Positions 17,757 through 26,220 of a stretch of 39,541 bases of DNA are shown one piece after another. The notes under the pieces are model-generated. The model ran no database searches and was not told the DNA's origin. It was given only the letters and a program-made list of their open reading frames with translations. Both the position numbers and the translations under genes were made by a program. The stretch comes from Bacteroides acidifaciens (lineage in GTDB: Bacteria > Bacteroidota > Bacteroidia > Bacteroidales > Bacteroidaceae). Position 1 is the stretch's first letter; each line of letters opens with the position of its first letter. Location of the stretch: NCBI RefSeq assembly GCF_024623065.1, contig NZ_JANJZR010000039.1, positions 1 to 39,541 on the forward strand, written 5' to 3'.

Positions 17757-18749
17757 CTATTTAGGAGAGATAAAGATGTTGTTGCCTACGATTTTATAAT
17801 CGATAGATATGGAGTTTTGCAATGATTTCAATACGGATTCGATGGTTGATTTCTTTTTCAGCACACCAGAATAGGTTTTGTCTGCCCTCATGTCCGGAGA
17901 CAGAATAATCTTTATGTCATAGAAACGTTCCAAAGCCTTACTGATTGTGAAGATATCCGCTTTCTGGAATGGAATCAGGTTGTCGTGCCATACGGCATCC
18001 ATCTTGGCGTCGACTTGCTTCACGGTCAGCCGTCCGTTGTTCTTGTTCAGTTCCGCACGCTGTCCGGGGGCGAGGATGATTTGTCCTTCTTCCTTGTTAC
18101 CTTTTACTTCAATTTCACCTTCAATCAATGTTGCTTCTGCTATTCGGTAATTCTTATCACATTTGAAATTGAATGTCGTTCCTAGTACACGTACTCGCAT
18201 TGCATCACTTTGTACGGTGAATGGCTTATGCCGGTTTTTGGTTACCTCGAAGTAAGCTTCTCCATCCAAATAAACATTACGTGCTTTCTCGGAAAATTCG
18301 CGGGGATACTTTAAAGTTGCCGAATTGTTCAGCCAGACTTTGGTTCCATCCGGTAAAATGATTTCTTTCACGATACCTTCATTGGCAACTGCGACCATCA
18401 TATGTTGGTTGTTTCCGTTTTGATAAAGCCAATATCCGCTCCCGCCACCAATGACCAATATTACAGCAATCATTGCTGCGTATTTCATCCAGCGATGCAT
18501 GCGCAGTATTTTGTTCTGTTTTCTTTTTTCTTCGTCCAGCTTCTTGTAGAGCTGTTTTTCCGCACGTGCCATCTGTTTCCTGTCGGCATATTGGTTGAAT
18601 TTACCCAAATGATAAATCTCTTCCATGCGGAATAACTGACGGGCATTTTCTTCCGATTCTTTCATCCAAGCATTTACTTCGACGAGTTCCTCTTCAGAGC
18701 ATTGTCCTGTCAGATATTTGTTGATTATATCTTCACTCAGATTACTCAT
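17757..18749 (-). CDS. FecR-type anti-sigma factor
   Basis: An inner-membrane anti-sigma factor that should hold the adjacent ECF sigma factor until the SusC STN domain signals substrate. It has a cytoplasmic N-terminal helix bundle (about 1-80; YLTGQCSEEELVEVNAWM), one membrane helix (about 87-105; AAMIAVILVIGGGSGYWLY), a periplasmic FecR domain (about 110-210; IILPDGTKVWLNNSATLKYP, YLDGEAYFEV) and a C-terminal DUF4974-type domain (about 255-330). ATG 18749 (MSNLSED) is chosen because AAGGA lies 7 bp upstream of it; the ATG at 18764 would add MKEKK. The gene follows the sigma gene by 46 bp inside the GH92 operon. Confidence 0.93.
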   Translation of the reverse strand: MSNLSEDIINKYLTGQCSEEELVEVNAWMKESEENARQLFRMEEIYHLGKFNQYADRKQMARAEKQLYKKLDEEKRKQNKILRMHRWMKYAAMIAVILVIGGGSGYWLYQNGNNQHMMVAVANEGIVKEIILPDGTKVWLNNSATLKYPREFSEKARNVYLDGEAYFEVTKNRHKPFTVQSDAMRVRVLGTTFNFKCDKNYRIAEATLIEGEIEVKGNKEEGQIILAPGQRAELNKNNGRLTVKQVDAKMDAVWHDNLIPFQKADIFTISKALERFYDIKIILSPDMRADKTYSGVLKKKSTIESVLKSLQNSISIDYKIVGNNIFISPK

Positions 18750-18795
18750 TTTCTTTTCCTTCATATTAATAATACAATTCAGAACACAAAAACAC

Positions 18796-19356
18796 TTACC
18801 AATCTTGCCATAAAAAAAAGAGAAGAATTATCCAAAGCGGATTGAGGCGGCTGCGCAAGTACTTTAAAGCCTTGTACATATGCGCTTCTACCGTGCGGAG
18901 CGAAACTCCGAGAGCGTCGGCTATCTCCTTGTTTTTCATGTCGTGAAGATAGCTGAGTTTGAAAACTTCCTTGCATTTGTCCGGCAGTTCGTTAATCGCG
19001 TCATAGATTTCTTTGCGAAGCTCCCTGTCTTCAATCTGCTGAATCACTTCGTTGTTGTCCGGCTGATAGAACTCTGCACGCCTCTGGTTGATTTCTTCCA
19101 TGGCGGCACAGTAACCGTCTTCCACGTTCCGGTGTTTCAGAACGTTGAGGGCACGGGTATAGACGGCACGATAGAGAAAGGCTTGAATCTGGTCGCCTAT
19201 TTCTATGCTGTTTTTTCGTCTCCATAGTTCCACAAACACATCCTGTACCACATCTTCCGCATCTTCCTCGCCCACCAGGCGGGTGGCATAGAAGATGAGG
19301 CTGGGATAGTATCTGCGGAATAACGTCTGATAGATTACATCGAAGTTTTCATTCAT
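18796..19356 (-). CDS. ECF sigma-70 factor, PUL regulator
   Basis: A 186-residue extracytoplasmic-function sigma factor. Region 2 is visible around residues 10-80 (DAEDVVQDVFVELWRRK) and the region 4 helix-turn-helix around 120-170 (LPDKCKEVFKLSYLHDMK, NKEIADALGVSLRTVEAHMY). The protein ends with a very hydrophobic tail (LWIILLFFLWQDW), a feature I have seen in other Bacteroides PUL sigma factors. It lies between a GH92 gene and its cognate anti-sigma gene, so activation would raise its own transcription along with the mannosidases if its promoter is upstream of 21622 (inference). Its likely targets are this operon and the plus-strand operon at 821. Confidence 0.94.
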   Translation of the reverse strand: MNENFDVIYQTLFRRYYPSLIFYATRLVGEEDAEDVVQDVFVELWRRKNSIEIGDQIQAFLYRAVYTRALNVLKHRNVEDGYCAAMEEINQRRAEFYQPDNNEVIQQIEDRELRKEIYDAINELPDKCKEVFKLSYLHDMKNKEIADALGVSLRTVEAHMYKALKYLRSRLNPLWIILLFFLWQDW

Positions 19357-19378
19357 TTTCTCAATAGTTTGGTTCGGT

Positions 19379-21622
19379 TTATTTTAACGGACACTTTTCT
19401 GAAAAAATGTTGATTTCTTTGGGAGTATCGCCCATTTCAAACTCGACGGTGGATCCACTCATGATTTGCTCATGAGTAAGGTATGTCTTGTCGTAAGGCT
19501 GTCCGTCTACTCTGACGGATTGGATATAGATGTTCTTCTTGCTTACGTTGGGGGCAAGCACGCTGAAGGTCTTGCCGTTTACTAAATGCAACCGCATTTC
19601 GGGGAATAGGGGAGTGCCTATTTCGTACTTTCCACCGACGGGATTTACGGGATAGAATCCCATTGCGCTGAATACGTACCAGGCTGACATTTGTCCGCAG
19701 TCTTCGTTGCCGCAAAGTCCGGCAGGCTCGTTTTTGTAAAGCTCGTTCATGACTTTGGATACGTAGTATTGGGTTTGGTCACTGCATCCTACCGAGTTGA
19801 AGAGGTAGATGACGTGGTGGCTCGGTTCGTTGCCGTGCGCGTACTGGCCTATCATTCCCGTGCTGAAAAGCGGAAGTTCGGCATCTGCTGCCGGATGGTA
19901 GGTGAACATACTGTCCAGTTTTTCGGCAAATCTGTTTTTGCCGCCTGCAAGGTCTATCAGTCCGTCAACGTCGTGTTGTACCGACCAGAAATATTGCCAT
20001 CCGTTGCTTTCGCAGATGTGCGGGGTGTAGTCGTCGGCTTTGAAGTCTTTGATAAAGGCTCCCTTGTCGTCACGTGGCTGCATGAAAGAGGTGGCGGGGT
20101 TGTAGACGTTCTTGTAGTTCTGCGAACGTTTGTAGAACGTCTCGGCGATGTCCTGCTTGCCCATCTTCTTAGCCATTTCGGCGATGCAATAATCATCGAA
20201 GGCATATTCCAGTGTCTTGGATAGCGACCAGTTTTCGGCGTTGTAGTGGTCTGTCACGTTGTAGGGGATGTATCCCAGTTCCTTGTAGAGTCCGATGCCG
20301 CGGTAGTTGTCGAGGTTGGCGGTTGCTACACAGGCGTTCAATGCTTTTTCCGCGTCGAAGTCGCCGATGCCTTTCAGATAGGCGTCTACGATGACAGGGA
20401 CGGCGTGGTAGCCAATCATCATGTCCGTCTCGCTTCCGTAGAAGTTCCACACGGGCAGTCGTCCGTTCTGTTCGTAGAAGGCGATAAAGGATTTCACCAT
20501 GTCGTTGACACGTTCCGGTTCGGTATAGGTGAAGAGCGGATGGGCGGCACGGTAGGTATCCCAAAGGGAGAAGGTACTGTAATTCACCCAGCCGTCGGAT
20601 TGGTGTATCTTTTTGTCGGGGCCGTAGTAGGCTCCGTCTACGTCGTTGTAAATGGTGGGGGCAATCATCGAATGATAGAGGGCGGTGTAGAAATTGACTT
20701 TGTCGTCCTCGTTGTCGCCTTTTATTTCAATCTTTCCGAGTTGCCGGTTCCAGTTTGCTTTCGTTTTGGTGAGGTATTTGTCGAAGTCGTTTTCGGGTAC
20801 TTCGGCTTGCAGGTTTTTGGCTGCGCCTTCCATGCTTGTGCCGGAAATAGCTGTGTTTACGAGAATCTGTTCGCCTTCCTTGGTGTTGAAGTCGAAACGG
20901 GCGATGACGGCTGTGCCGATGCGCTTGTTTTCCTTGATGATGGCTGTTGTGTCCAACTCCATTTTCTCAAAAGGACGGGAGAAGCGGGTGCGGAAGTAGA
21001 TGTGCTGGTCGCGTGCCCATCCGTCGGAAAAGCGGTAGCCTTGGATGGTGACGGAGTCTACGACTTCGATATGCGCATCGTTGGTGAAATCCCAGTTCAT
21101 GGCTTTCTTCAAGTTCAGGAAGATGGCGGATTGGGCTTCGGGAAAGGTGTAACGCTGGATGCCACAACGCTCGGTGGCAGTCAGTTCGACGTTGATGTTG
21201 TAATCTGTCAGGCGTACTTGATAATAACCGGCATGAGCACTTTCATCCTTGTGGGAGAATGTAGAGTGGATACCAAGCGGTGCTTCTGCTTCTTTGTAGG
21301 GAAGGGTGACAGGCATGAAAGAGATATCATACAAGTCGCCTGCTCCAGTGCCGGAGAGGTGCGTGTGGCTGAATCCGGCGATTGTGCTGTCCGGATAGAA
21401 ATAGCCTGAGATGCGGTCCCATCCGGGGAGTCCGTTATCGGGGCTGAGTTGCACCATACCGAAAGGGGCTTGCGCACCTGGGTAGGTGTTTCCGGTAAAG
21501 TCGGTTCCGATAAATGGGTTTACATAAGACGTGTAATCTGTTTCGTGTTTTTCTTGCGCAGGGGTACAAGAAATGAGCATGCTGGTTAACAGCAGGCATA
21601 GATAAGTAAATGTTCTCATCAT
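19379..21622 (-). CDS. GH92 alpha-mannosidase lipoprotein (BT_3994-like)
   Basis: The third GH92 enzyme, 747 residues, with lipobox LISC (Cys19) followed by TPAQEKHE. Hallmarks include YVNPFIGTDFTGNTYPGA, GDLYDISFMPV, LWDTYRAAHPLF, YAHGNEPSHH and GQMSAWYVFSAMGFYPV. The presumed catalytic acid is E538 (CESNGWQYFW); the base motif reads GNED (N639, D641). It opens the minus-strand operon and the sigma gene follows 22 bp after its stop. Two adjacent ATGs (21622 and 21619) are both possible starts. The residue differences from the BT_3990-like enzyme suggest a different linkage, most plausibly alpha-1,3 or alpha-1,6 branches, but that is inference. Confidence 0.93.
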   Translation of the reverse strand: MMRTFTYLCLLLTSMLISCTPAQEKHETDYTSYVNPFIGTDFTGNTYPGAQAPFGMVQLSPDNGLPGWDRISGYFYPDSTIAGFSHTHLSGTGAGDLYDISFMPVTLPYKEAEAPLGIHSTFSHKDESAHAGYYQVRLTDYNINVELTATERCGIQRYTFPEAQSAIFLNLKKAMNWDFTNDAHIEVVDSVTIQGYRFSDGWARDQHIYFRTRFSRPFEKMELDTTAIIKENKRIGTAVIARFDFNTKEGEQILVNTAISGTSMEGAAKNLQAEVPENDFDKYLTKTKANWNRQLGKIEIKGDNEDDKVNFYTALYHSMIAPTIYNDVDGAYYGPDKKIHQSDGWVNYSTFSLWDTYRAAHPLFTYTEPERVNDMVKSFIAFYEQNGRLPVWNFYGSETDMMIGYHAVPVIVDAYLKGIGDFDAEKALNACVATANLDNYRGIGLYKELGYIPYNVTDHYNAENWSLSKTLEYAFDDYCIAEMAKKMGKQDIAETFYKRSQNYKNVYNPATSFMQPRDDKGAFIKDFKADDYTPHICESNGWQYFWSVQHDVDGLIDLAGGKNRFAEKLDSMFTYHPAADAELPLFSTGMIGQYAHGNEPSHHVIYLFNSVGCSDQTQYYVSKVMNELYKNEPAGLCGNEDCGQMSAWYVFSAMGFYPVNPVGGKYEIGTPLFPEMRLHLVNGKTFSVLAPNVSKKNIYIQSVRVDGQPYDKTYLTHEQIMSGSTVEFEMGDTPKEINIFSEKCPLK

Positions 21623-21688
21623 TTTTCAGGTATTAGTGATTACTTATTTTATTTATTTGAAGGATAAGAAAAATAATTAATATGTTTG

Positions 21689-21696
21689 CAAAGGTA
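21689..21696 (-). promoter_or_regulatory. Candidate -7 box (TACCTTTG) of the GH92-sigma operon
   Basis: TACCTTTG on the minus strand fits the Bacteroides TAnnTTTG consensus about 67 bp before the ATG at 21622. A TTG lies upstream at a shorter than usual distance (14 bp), so basal activity may be weak and ECF-boosted. Confidence 0.45.
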
Positions 21697-21773
21697 GAAA
21701 AAAACTGTAACAAGCCTACTGTATGGGCTTAATATTTTTTTATGAGGGAGATGAGACGCTGTTGTGTTTTTGT

Positions 21774-21838
21774 TTCCCGGTGCCGGACATGTCCTTTCCC
21801 AGTGGCGGACGGTGTGTTCCTTGGTGGCGGAATCCGTG
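21774..21838. repeat. Short tract of degenerate 22-bp-period units (tract 2)
   Basis: Three units start at 21774, 21796 and 21817, each opening with TTCC and carrying GTG-C/G-CGGA about six bases in. The tract lies between the alaS terminator and the GH92 operon promoter. The first unit contains a perfect 10-bp palindrome GGACATGTCC (21785-21794). Confidence 0.6.
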
Positions 21839-21842
21839 CCTG

Positions 21843-21880
21843 AAAAAAAGGAACTGTTGAGAAAAACAGCTCCTTTTTTT
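21843..21880 (-). terminator. Bidirectional-looking terminator of alaS
   Basis: AAAAAAAGGAACTGTT pairs with AACAGCTCCTTTTTTT around a short loop, with one mismatch. On the minus strand it begins 10 bp after the alaS stop and ends in a T run. Confidence 0.9.
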
Positions 21881-21889
21881 ATCTTATTC

Positions 21890-24508
21890 TTAGATTCCTG
21901 CGAGTTCCAGTACCTTTTCGACTGCCGCATTCAATCCGTCGGTATTCTTGCCACCGGCAGTTGCGAAGTGGGGCTGACCGCCGCCACCGCCTTGAATCAG
22001 TTTGGCAGCTTCTTTCACCAGGTTACCGGCTTTTAGGCCACCTGCAACCAAATTATCGCTAAGCATAACTGTCAGCATCGGTTTGCCGTTGTCTATGCTT
22101 CCGGCTACGAAGAACAGGTTCTCCGTAATCTCGCCGCGAAGTTGGAAAGCGATGTTCTTCACTACTTCTGCCGGTAGCGGAGCGCAGAATTTGATGATTT
22201 TGACACCGTTGACTTCCTGTACGTTCTTCAGCAACCGTTCCTTCAGGGCAACTTCCTTTTCTTTCATGAATTCTTCCACTTGCTTCTTCAGTCCCGCGTT
22301 TTCGTCAATATATTTGCGGATAGCGATACCCAAGTCGGGAGCATTGTTGAAGAGTGCCTTCAAATCGCTGAGGGTATCCTGTATGGTATCCAACAACTCC
22401 TCTACACGCGCTCCGGTAAAGGCCTCGATACGGCGTACACCGGCAGCTACGGAACTTTCCGACATTATTTTCACCATACCGATGTTTCCTGTTGCGGCTA
22501 CGTGCGTACCACCACAGAATTCGATGGAAGAACCGAATTGGATGACGCGTACCTTATCGCCGTATTTTTCGCCGAAGAGGGCGATGGCTCCCAATTCCTT
22601 AGCTTCCTCAATAGGAATATTGCGATATTCTTGCAATGGGATATTAGCGCGGATTCTTGCATTGACGATATGTTCTACTTTACGGATTTCTTCATCGGTC
22701 ACTTTCTGGAAGTGCGAGAAGTCGAAACGCAACGAATCCGGAGTCACCAATGAACCTTTCTGTTCGACGTGCTCGCCCAACACTTCGCGCAGGGCAGCGT
22801 CGAGCAGGTGAGTAGCCGAGTGGTTGGCTGCACAGGCCGCACGTTTGTCGGTATCCACACATGCCATCATCGGAGCTTCCGGATGTTCGGGCAACTTTTT
22901 GGTAATATGTATCGGAAGGTTGTTTTCTTTCTTAGTGTCTACCACTTCAATCGTCTCAAATTCGCTTACCAATACACCTGTATCACCTACCTGACCACCA
23001 CTTTCTGCATAGAACGGAGTATAGTCGAGTACAATCTGATACAATGTCTGGTTCTTTTGTCTGATCTGACGGTAACGAAGGATAGAAGCCTCGTATTCAG
23101 TGTAATCGTAACCAACAAATTCAGTAGTCCCTTCTTTCAGTACAATCCAGTCACCTGTTTCGATGGCGGCGGCGTTGCGGGCACGCTGTTTCTGCTGCTG
23201 CATTTCTCCGTCGAACTCTTCGATGTTGACGGTCATTCCGTTTTCACGGAGAATCAGTTCGGTCAGGTCAAGCGGGAAGCCGAATGTATCATATAAGGTA
23301 AAGGCATCTTTACCGCTGATTTCTGTTTTTCCTGCCGCTTTCGTATCTTCCATGGTCTTGTCGAGCAGGCGGATACCTGTCTCCAATGTGCGCAGGAACG
23401 ATTCTTCTTCTTCCTTGATTACTTTTTCAATCAGTGCCTTTTGTGCAATCAGCTCAGGATAAGCTTCTCCCATGTTATCAATCAATACAGGAAGCAACTT
23501 ATACATAAATGCCTGTTTCTGTCCGAGGAAAGTATATCCGTAACGAACAGCACGGCGAAGGATACGACGGATCACGTAACCTGCCTTTGCATTGGAAGGC
23601 AACTGGCCATCTGTGATTGAGAATGCAATGGTACGGATATGGTCGGCAATCACACGCATAGCGATATCTTGCTGCTTGTCTTTTCCATATTCTGTACCCG
23701 ACATCGCTGCAATGGCTTTCAGCATTGGCTGGAATACGTCTGTGTCATAGTTGGATGTTTTGCCTTGCAATGCCATGCACAAGCGTTCGAATCCCATACC
23801 GGTATCAATAACTTTGGCAGGAAGCGGCTCAAGACTGCCGTCTGCTTTGCGGTTGTATTGCATGAACACGAGGTTCCAGATTTCAATTACCTGCGGATGG
23901 TCGTGGTTGACGAGGTCGCGGCCGGAGATTTTGGCACGTTCTTCTGCCGGACGGAGGTCGATATGGATTTCGGAGCAAGGTCCGCAAGGTCCTGTATCAC
24001 CCATTTCCCAGAAGTTGTCGTGTTTGTTGCCGTTGATGATGTGATCTTTCGGCAGGAACTGTTCCCAATAGGAAGCAGCTTCGTCGTCACGACCCAATCC
24101 TTCTTCAGGACTTCCTTCAAATACGGTTGCATAGAGATGTTCCGGATTCAGTTTCAAGACTTCTACCAGATATTCCCACGCCCAGCTGATGGCTTCTTTC
24201 TTGAAGTAATCGCCGAACGACCAGTTACCAAGCATTTCGAACATGGTGTGGTGGTACGTATCGTGTCCTACTTCTTCCAGGTCATTATGCTTTCCGCTTA
24301 CGCGCAAACATTTCTGAGAGTCCGCGACTCTTTGGTATTTTGCCGGGTGATTGCCCAAAATAATATCTTTAAACTGGTTCATACCCGCGTTGGTAAACAT
24401 CAGGGTAGGGTCGTCTTTTATCACCATGGGAGCCGACGGAACGATGTGGTGTCCTTTCGACTCGAAGAAATTCTTGAATGAATCTCTGATCTCTTTTGCA
24501 GTCAACAT
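21890..24508 (-). CDS. alaS: Alanyl-tRNA synthetase
   Basis: The enzyme charges tRNA-Ala with alanine in the cytoplasm. Its 872 residues match the bacterial family (E. coli 876). The class II catalytic core occupies the N-terminus ([61 protein letters not shown]). The editing domain has the zinc-binding HxxxH of HSATH (H563, H567) and C665/H669 of CGGTH. The C-terminal C-Ala domain ends with [15 protein letters not shown]. No residue is missing. It has its own promoter and terminator, so it is a single housekeeping gene next to the PUL. Confidence 0.99.
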   Translation of the reverse strand: MLTAKEIRDSFKNFFESKGHHIVPSAPMVIKDDPTLMFTNAGMNQFKDIILGNHPAKYQRVADSQKCLRVSGKHNDLEEVGHDTYHHTMFEMLGNWSFGDYFKKEAISWAWEYLVEVLKLNPEHLYATVFEGSPEEGLGRDDEAASYWEQFLPKDHIINGNKHDNFWEMGDTGPCGPCSEIHIDLRPAEERAKISGRDLVNHDHPQVIEIWNLVFMQYNRKADGSLEPLPAKVIDTGMGFERLCMALQGKTSNYDTDVFQPMLKAIAAMSGTEYGKDKQQDIAMRVIADHIRTIAFSITDGQLPSNAKAGYVIRRILRRAVRYGYTFLGQKQAFMYKLLPVLIDNMGEAYPELIAQKALIEKVIKEEEESFLRTLETGIRLLDKTMEDTKAAGKTEISGKDAFTLYDTFGFPLDLTELILRENGMTVNIEEFDGEMQQQKQRARNAAAIETGDWIVLKEGTTEFVGYDYTEYEASILRYRQIRQKNQTLYQIVLDYTPFYAESGGQVGDTGVLVSEFETIEVVDTKKENNLPIHITKKLPEHPEAPMMACVDTDKRAACAANHSATHLLDAALREVLGEHVEQKGSLVTPDSLRFDFSHFQKVTDEEIRKVEHIVNARIRANIPLQEYRNIPIEEAKELGAIALFGEKYGDKVRVIQFGSSIEFCGGTHVAATGNIGMVKIMSESSVAAGVRRIEAFTGARVEELLDTIQDTLSDLKALFNNAPDLGIAIRKYIDENAGLKKQVEEFMKEKEVALKERLLKNVQEVNGVKIIKFCAPLPAEVVKNIAFQLRGEITENLFFVAGSIDNGKPMLTVMLSDNLVAGGLKAGNLVKEAAKLIQGGGGGQPHFATAGGKNTDGLNAAVEKVLELAGI

Positions 24509-24556
24509 ATTCTTCTATATATCTATTGTTGAGGTTAATATTCTCAAAAAACTGTG

Positions 24557-24587
24557 CAAAGATAGCTTGTTTTTGCGATATGGCAAA
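24557..24587 (-). promoter_or_regulatory. Primary-sigma promoter of alaS
   Basis: On the minus strand TTTG and TATCTTTG are separated by 19 bp, an excellent match to the Bacteroides -33/-7 consensus. The -7 box ends 49 bp before the alaS ATG. Confidence 0.8.
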
Positions 24588-24719
24588 AGTTTGTTTCAAT
24601 ATATTGTGCGAGGGGGCAATACGGATGTATCTTCTGAAGTATCTCATTAATAACCAAATGTAATAACCGGTTTTAATGATACTTGTCGGTAACAAAGAGG
24701 AGCGAATGACTATTTTTAT

Positions 24720-25045
24720 TTCTCATTCATTAATAATCCATTTCTCATTCATTAATAATCCACTTCTGGTTCATTAATAGAAAACTTCTTTTCCATTAAT
24801 AGTAAACTTCTTATTATCAGTATGTAAACTTGTTTTTTATTAATTGTAATCTATAATTGCAAGCTTTGATTATAAAAACAAAGGCTTTGATTATATAAAT
24901 GCAACTTGCAATTATACAATCAAAGCTTGCGTTTATAGTTTGCATCGAGTGAAAAGAAAGTTTCCTCCCTATCGGAAGGAAGTTTACACTTAATGGGCAG
25001 TAAGTTTTTCATTAATAGCCAGGAACGCAACTGTTAATACCTCTT
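24720..25045. repeat. Long tract of degenerate 22-bp-period tandem units (tract 3)
   Basis: About 15 consecutive units with a 22-bp period fill most of this intergenic region. Unit starts are at 24720, 24742, 24764, 24786, 24808, 24830, 24852 and 24874, and again near 24958, 24980, 25002 and 25024, keeping phase within a few bases. The first two units differ at one base. CATTAATA recurs nine bases into units one to four, and units tend to end in AAAC or AAG before TT. In the middle, GCAAGCTTTGATT (24859-24871) reappears inverted (24918-24930), as does TATAATTGCAAG (24852-24863; inverted at 24905-24916). It is not coding: 22 is not a multiple of 3. The flanking 24588-24719 and 25046-25185 show nothing else clear. 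Confidence 0.9.
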
Positions 25046-25185
25046 CTGACAGCTACAGATGGACGCGATGGGAAAAGCTTGTTTAAAAAGGATTGAAATA
25101 AAAACTTAAGGAAGTTACCGTCTCTACAAATGCTTTATTTGAAGTGACCAAACTTATAATTAAAGATGTGTCAGGCAGATGGGAC

Positions 25186-25226
25186 GGAAACCGAGAGGCG
25201 ATATCTGATGTTGGCACTCGGTTTCC
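25186..25226 (-). terminator. Hairpin downstream of the putative outer-membrane protein gene
   Basis: GGAAACCGAG (25186-25195) and CTCGGTTTCC (25217-25226) form a perfect 10-bp stem with a 21-nt loop, 25 bp after the minus-strand stop. A T run is lacking, so termination is likely but not certain. Confidence 0.6.
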
Positions 25227-25251
25227 TAATCAGTTTAATACTCATTAATAC

Positions 25252-25956
25252 TCACCGATGGAAGAGATAATAGGACAATCCCAGCTCCAAGGACGGAACA
25301 AACAGGTGTATGTTTTCTTTCGGACGTACGGGCGACCGGTCGACATAGCTGTTTCCTTGATGGAGTCCTTTCAACCGGGCGTATATGCCATCTACGGAGA
25401 GTCTGAGGGCTATGTTCGAGTCGAAGATGTATTCGTAAGCCAGACCGATGTTGCAACCGATGCCGGAAACTCTCGTCCGATAGTCCGTTTGTGACGGCTC
25501 TGCTTGTGGCATCAGGGTTCCTTTGGCCTGGTGACGGACGTAGCCCACTCCGGCGTTAATGTAGCCCACTCCTTTTTCGAAGGCCGTCTGCCGTTTGAGG
25601 AAGGAGACTTGGGGTGCTACGTAATGGAAGGATGATGCTTCGTCCATATTTTCATACTTTTGCTTCTTACCCCGATAATGATAGTAGTATGCTCCGTATC
25701 CGAAGGCGCTGCGGGGAGAGAAGGTCATCAGTTGCAGGGAAGAGGTAAATCCGGCTCTGTCTTCATCTTTGGGTACATCCCACGAGCTGATACCGCCTCC
25801 ACACATATCCGGCATCCCGAATCCTATTCCTGCATTGAATACATATACACGCTTGTATGACGGGACGTTGCTTTCCGAGTCTATGGTTTGTGCGGACAGC
25901 GTAGCGGTTGTCAGCAGGCAGCCCAATAGTAATATCAAATTTCTACTGAATTTCAT
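25252..25956 (-). CDS. Putative outer-membrane beta-barrel protein of unknown function
   Basis: A 234-residue exported protein with a clear signal peptide (RNLILLLGCLLTTATLSAQ, cleavage near residue 23). The mature part alternates short amphipathic strands with many aromatic and glycine residues (FGYGAYYYHYRG, FHYVAPQVSFLKR, VGYINAGVGYVRHQ, IGLAYEYIFDSNIALRLSVDGIYARL, LELGLSYYLFHR), the pattern of an eight- to ten-stranded outer-membrane barrel. The mature end is not a textbook terminal phenylalanine. I do not recognise a named family and give no function. It stands alone, divergently from the M23 gene across a 705-bp gap, and is followed by a hairpin and the long 22-bp tract. Confidence 0.75.
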   Translation of the reverse strand: MKFSRNLILLLGCLLTTATLSAQTIDSESNVPSYKRVYVFNAGIGFGMPDMCGGGISSWDVPKDEDRAGFTSSLQLMTFSPRSAFGYGAYYYHYRGKKQKYENMDEASSFHYVAPQVSFLKRQTAFEKGVGYINAGVGYVRHQAKGTLMPQAEPSQTDYRTRVSGIGCNIGLAYEYIFDSNIALRLSVDGIYARLKGLHQGNSYVDRSPVRPKENIHLFVPSLELGLSYYLFHR

Positions 25957-26011
25957 AATAGTCTATATTTGTTTGGAAAGTTGTTTCATTGTAGTTTTTG
26001 ATTAATTAATT

Positions 26012-26167
26012 TCAATCCAATCCGTCTACGTATGTTTCTACAAATTGAAATTCGGTCCTACAAGTAAGAGCCACCTGTCTCATCAAATCATTCAATTGCT
26101 GGACAGTTGTACAATTTTGTAGTCTTGGTATGATTGCCAATAATTTCATTCTTTGTAGACTGCTCAT
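26012..26167 (-). CDS. Candidate 51-residue small protein, second of an overlapping pair
   Basis: The minus strand encodes a 51-residue frame starting MSSLQRMKLLAIIPRLQNC and ending VETYVDGLD. Its ATG overlaps the stop of an 18-residue frame (26164-26220) as ATGA, the arrangement seen in translationally coupled genes. I recognise no family. It lies 55 bp upstream of the start of the putative outer-membrane protein gene on the same strand, so it could share its transcript or be a remnant of a frameshifted gene. No ribosome-binding site stands out. Confidence 0.3.
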   Translation of the reverse strand: MSSLQRMKLLAIIPRLQNCTTVQQLNDLMRQVALTCRTEFQFVETYVDGLD

Positions 26168-26220
26168 TTCATATCAAAAAATAATGGTAGCTCAAATAAC
26201 AAATACTTCATTGCTTTCAT
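26164..26220 (-). other. Candidate 18-residue leader ORF overlapping the small ORF
   Basis: The frame reads MKAMKYLLFELPLFFDMK and stops in an ATGA overlap with the next frame. It could be a leader peptide, or the pair may be one gene broken by a frameshift. Confidence 0.25.

Noticed and set aside
20246..21409. 387-residue open frame antisense to the GH92 gene at 19379-21622
   Set aside because: It is a shadow of a strongly supported enzyme gene, with valine- and glycine-rich low-complexity composition and no recognisable domain.
23639..24481. 280-residue open frame antisense to alaS
   Set aside because: It lies fully within the conserved alaS coding region and shows no domain, signal peptide or promoter.
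24720..25045. CRISPR array
   Set aside because: The units are degenerate along their whole length with no constant repeat separated by unique spacers, the period of 22 bp is too short, and no cas genes are present.
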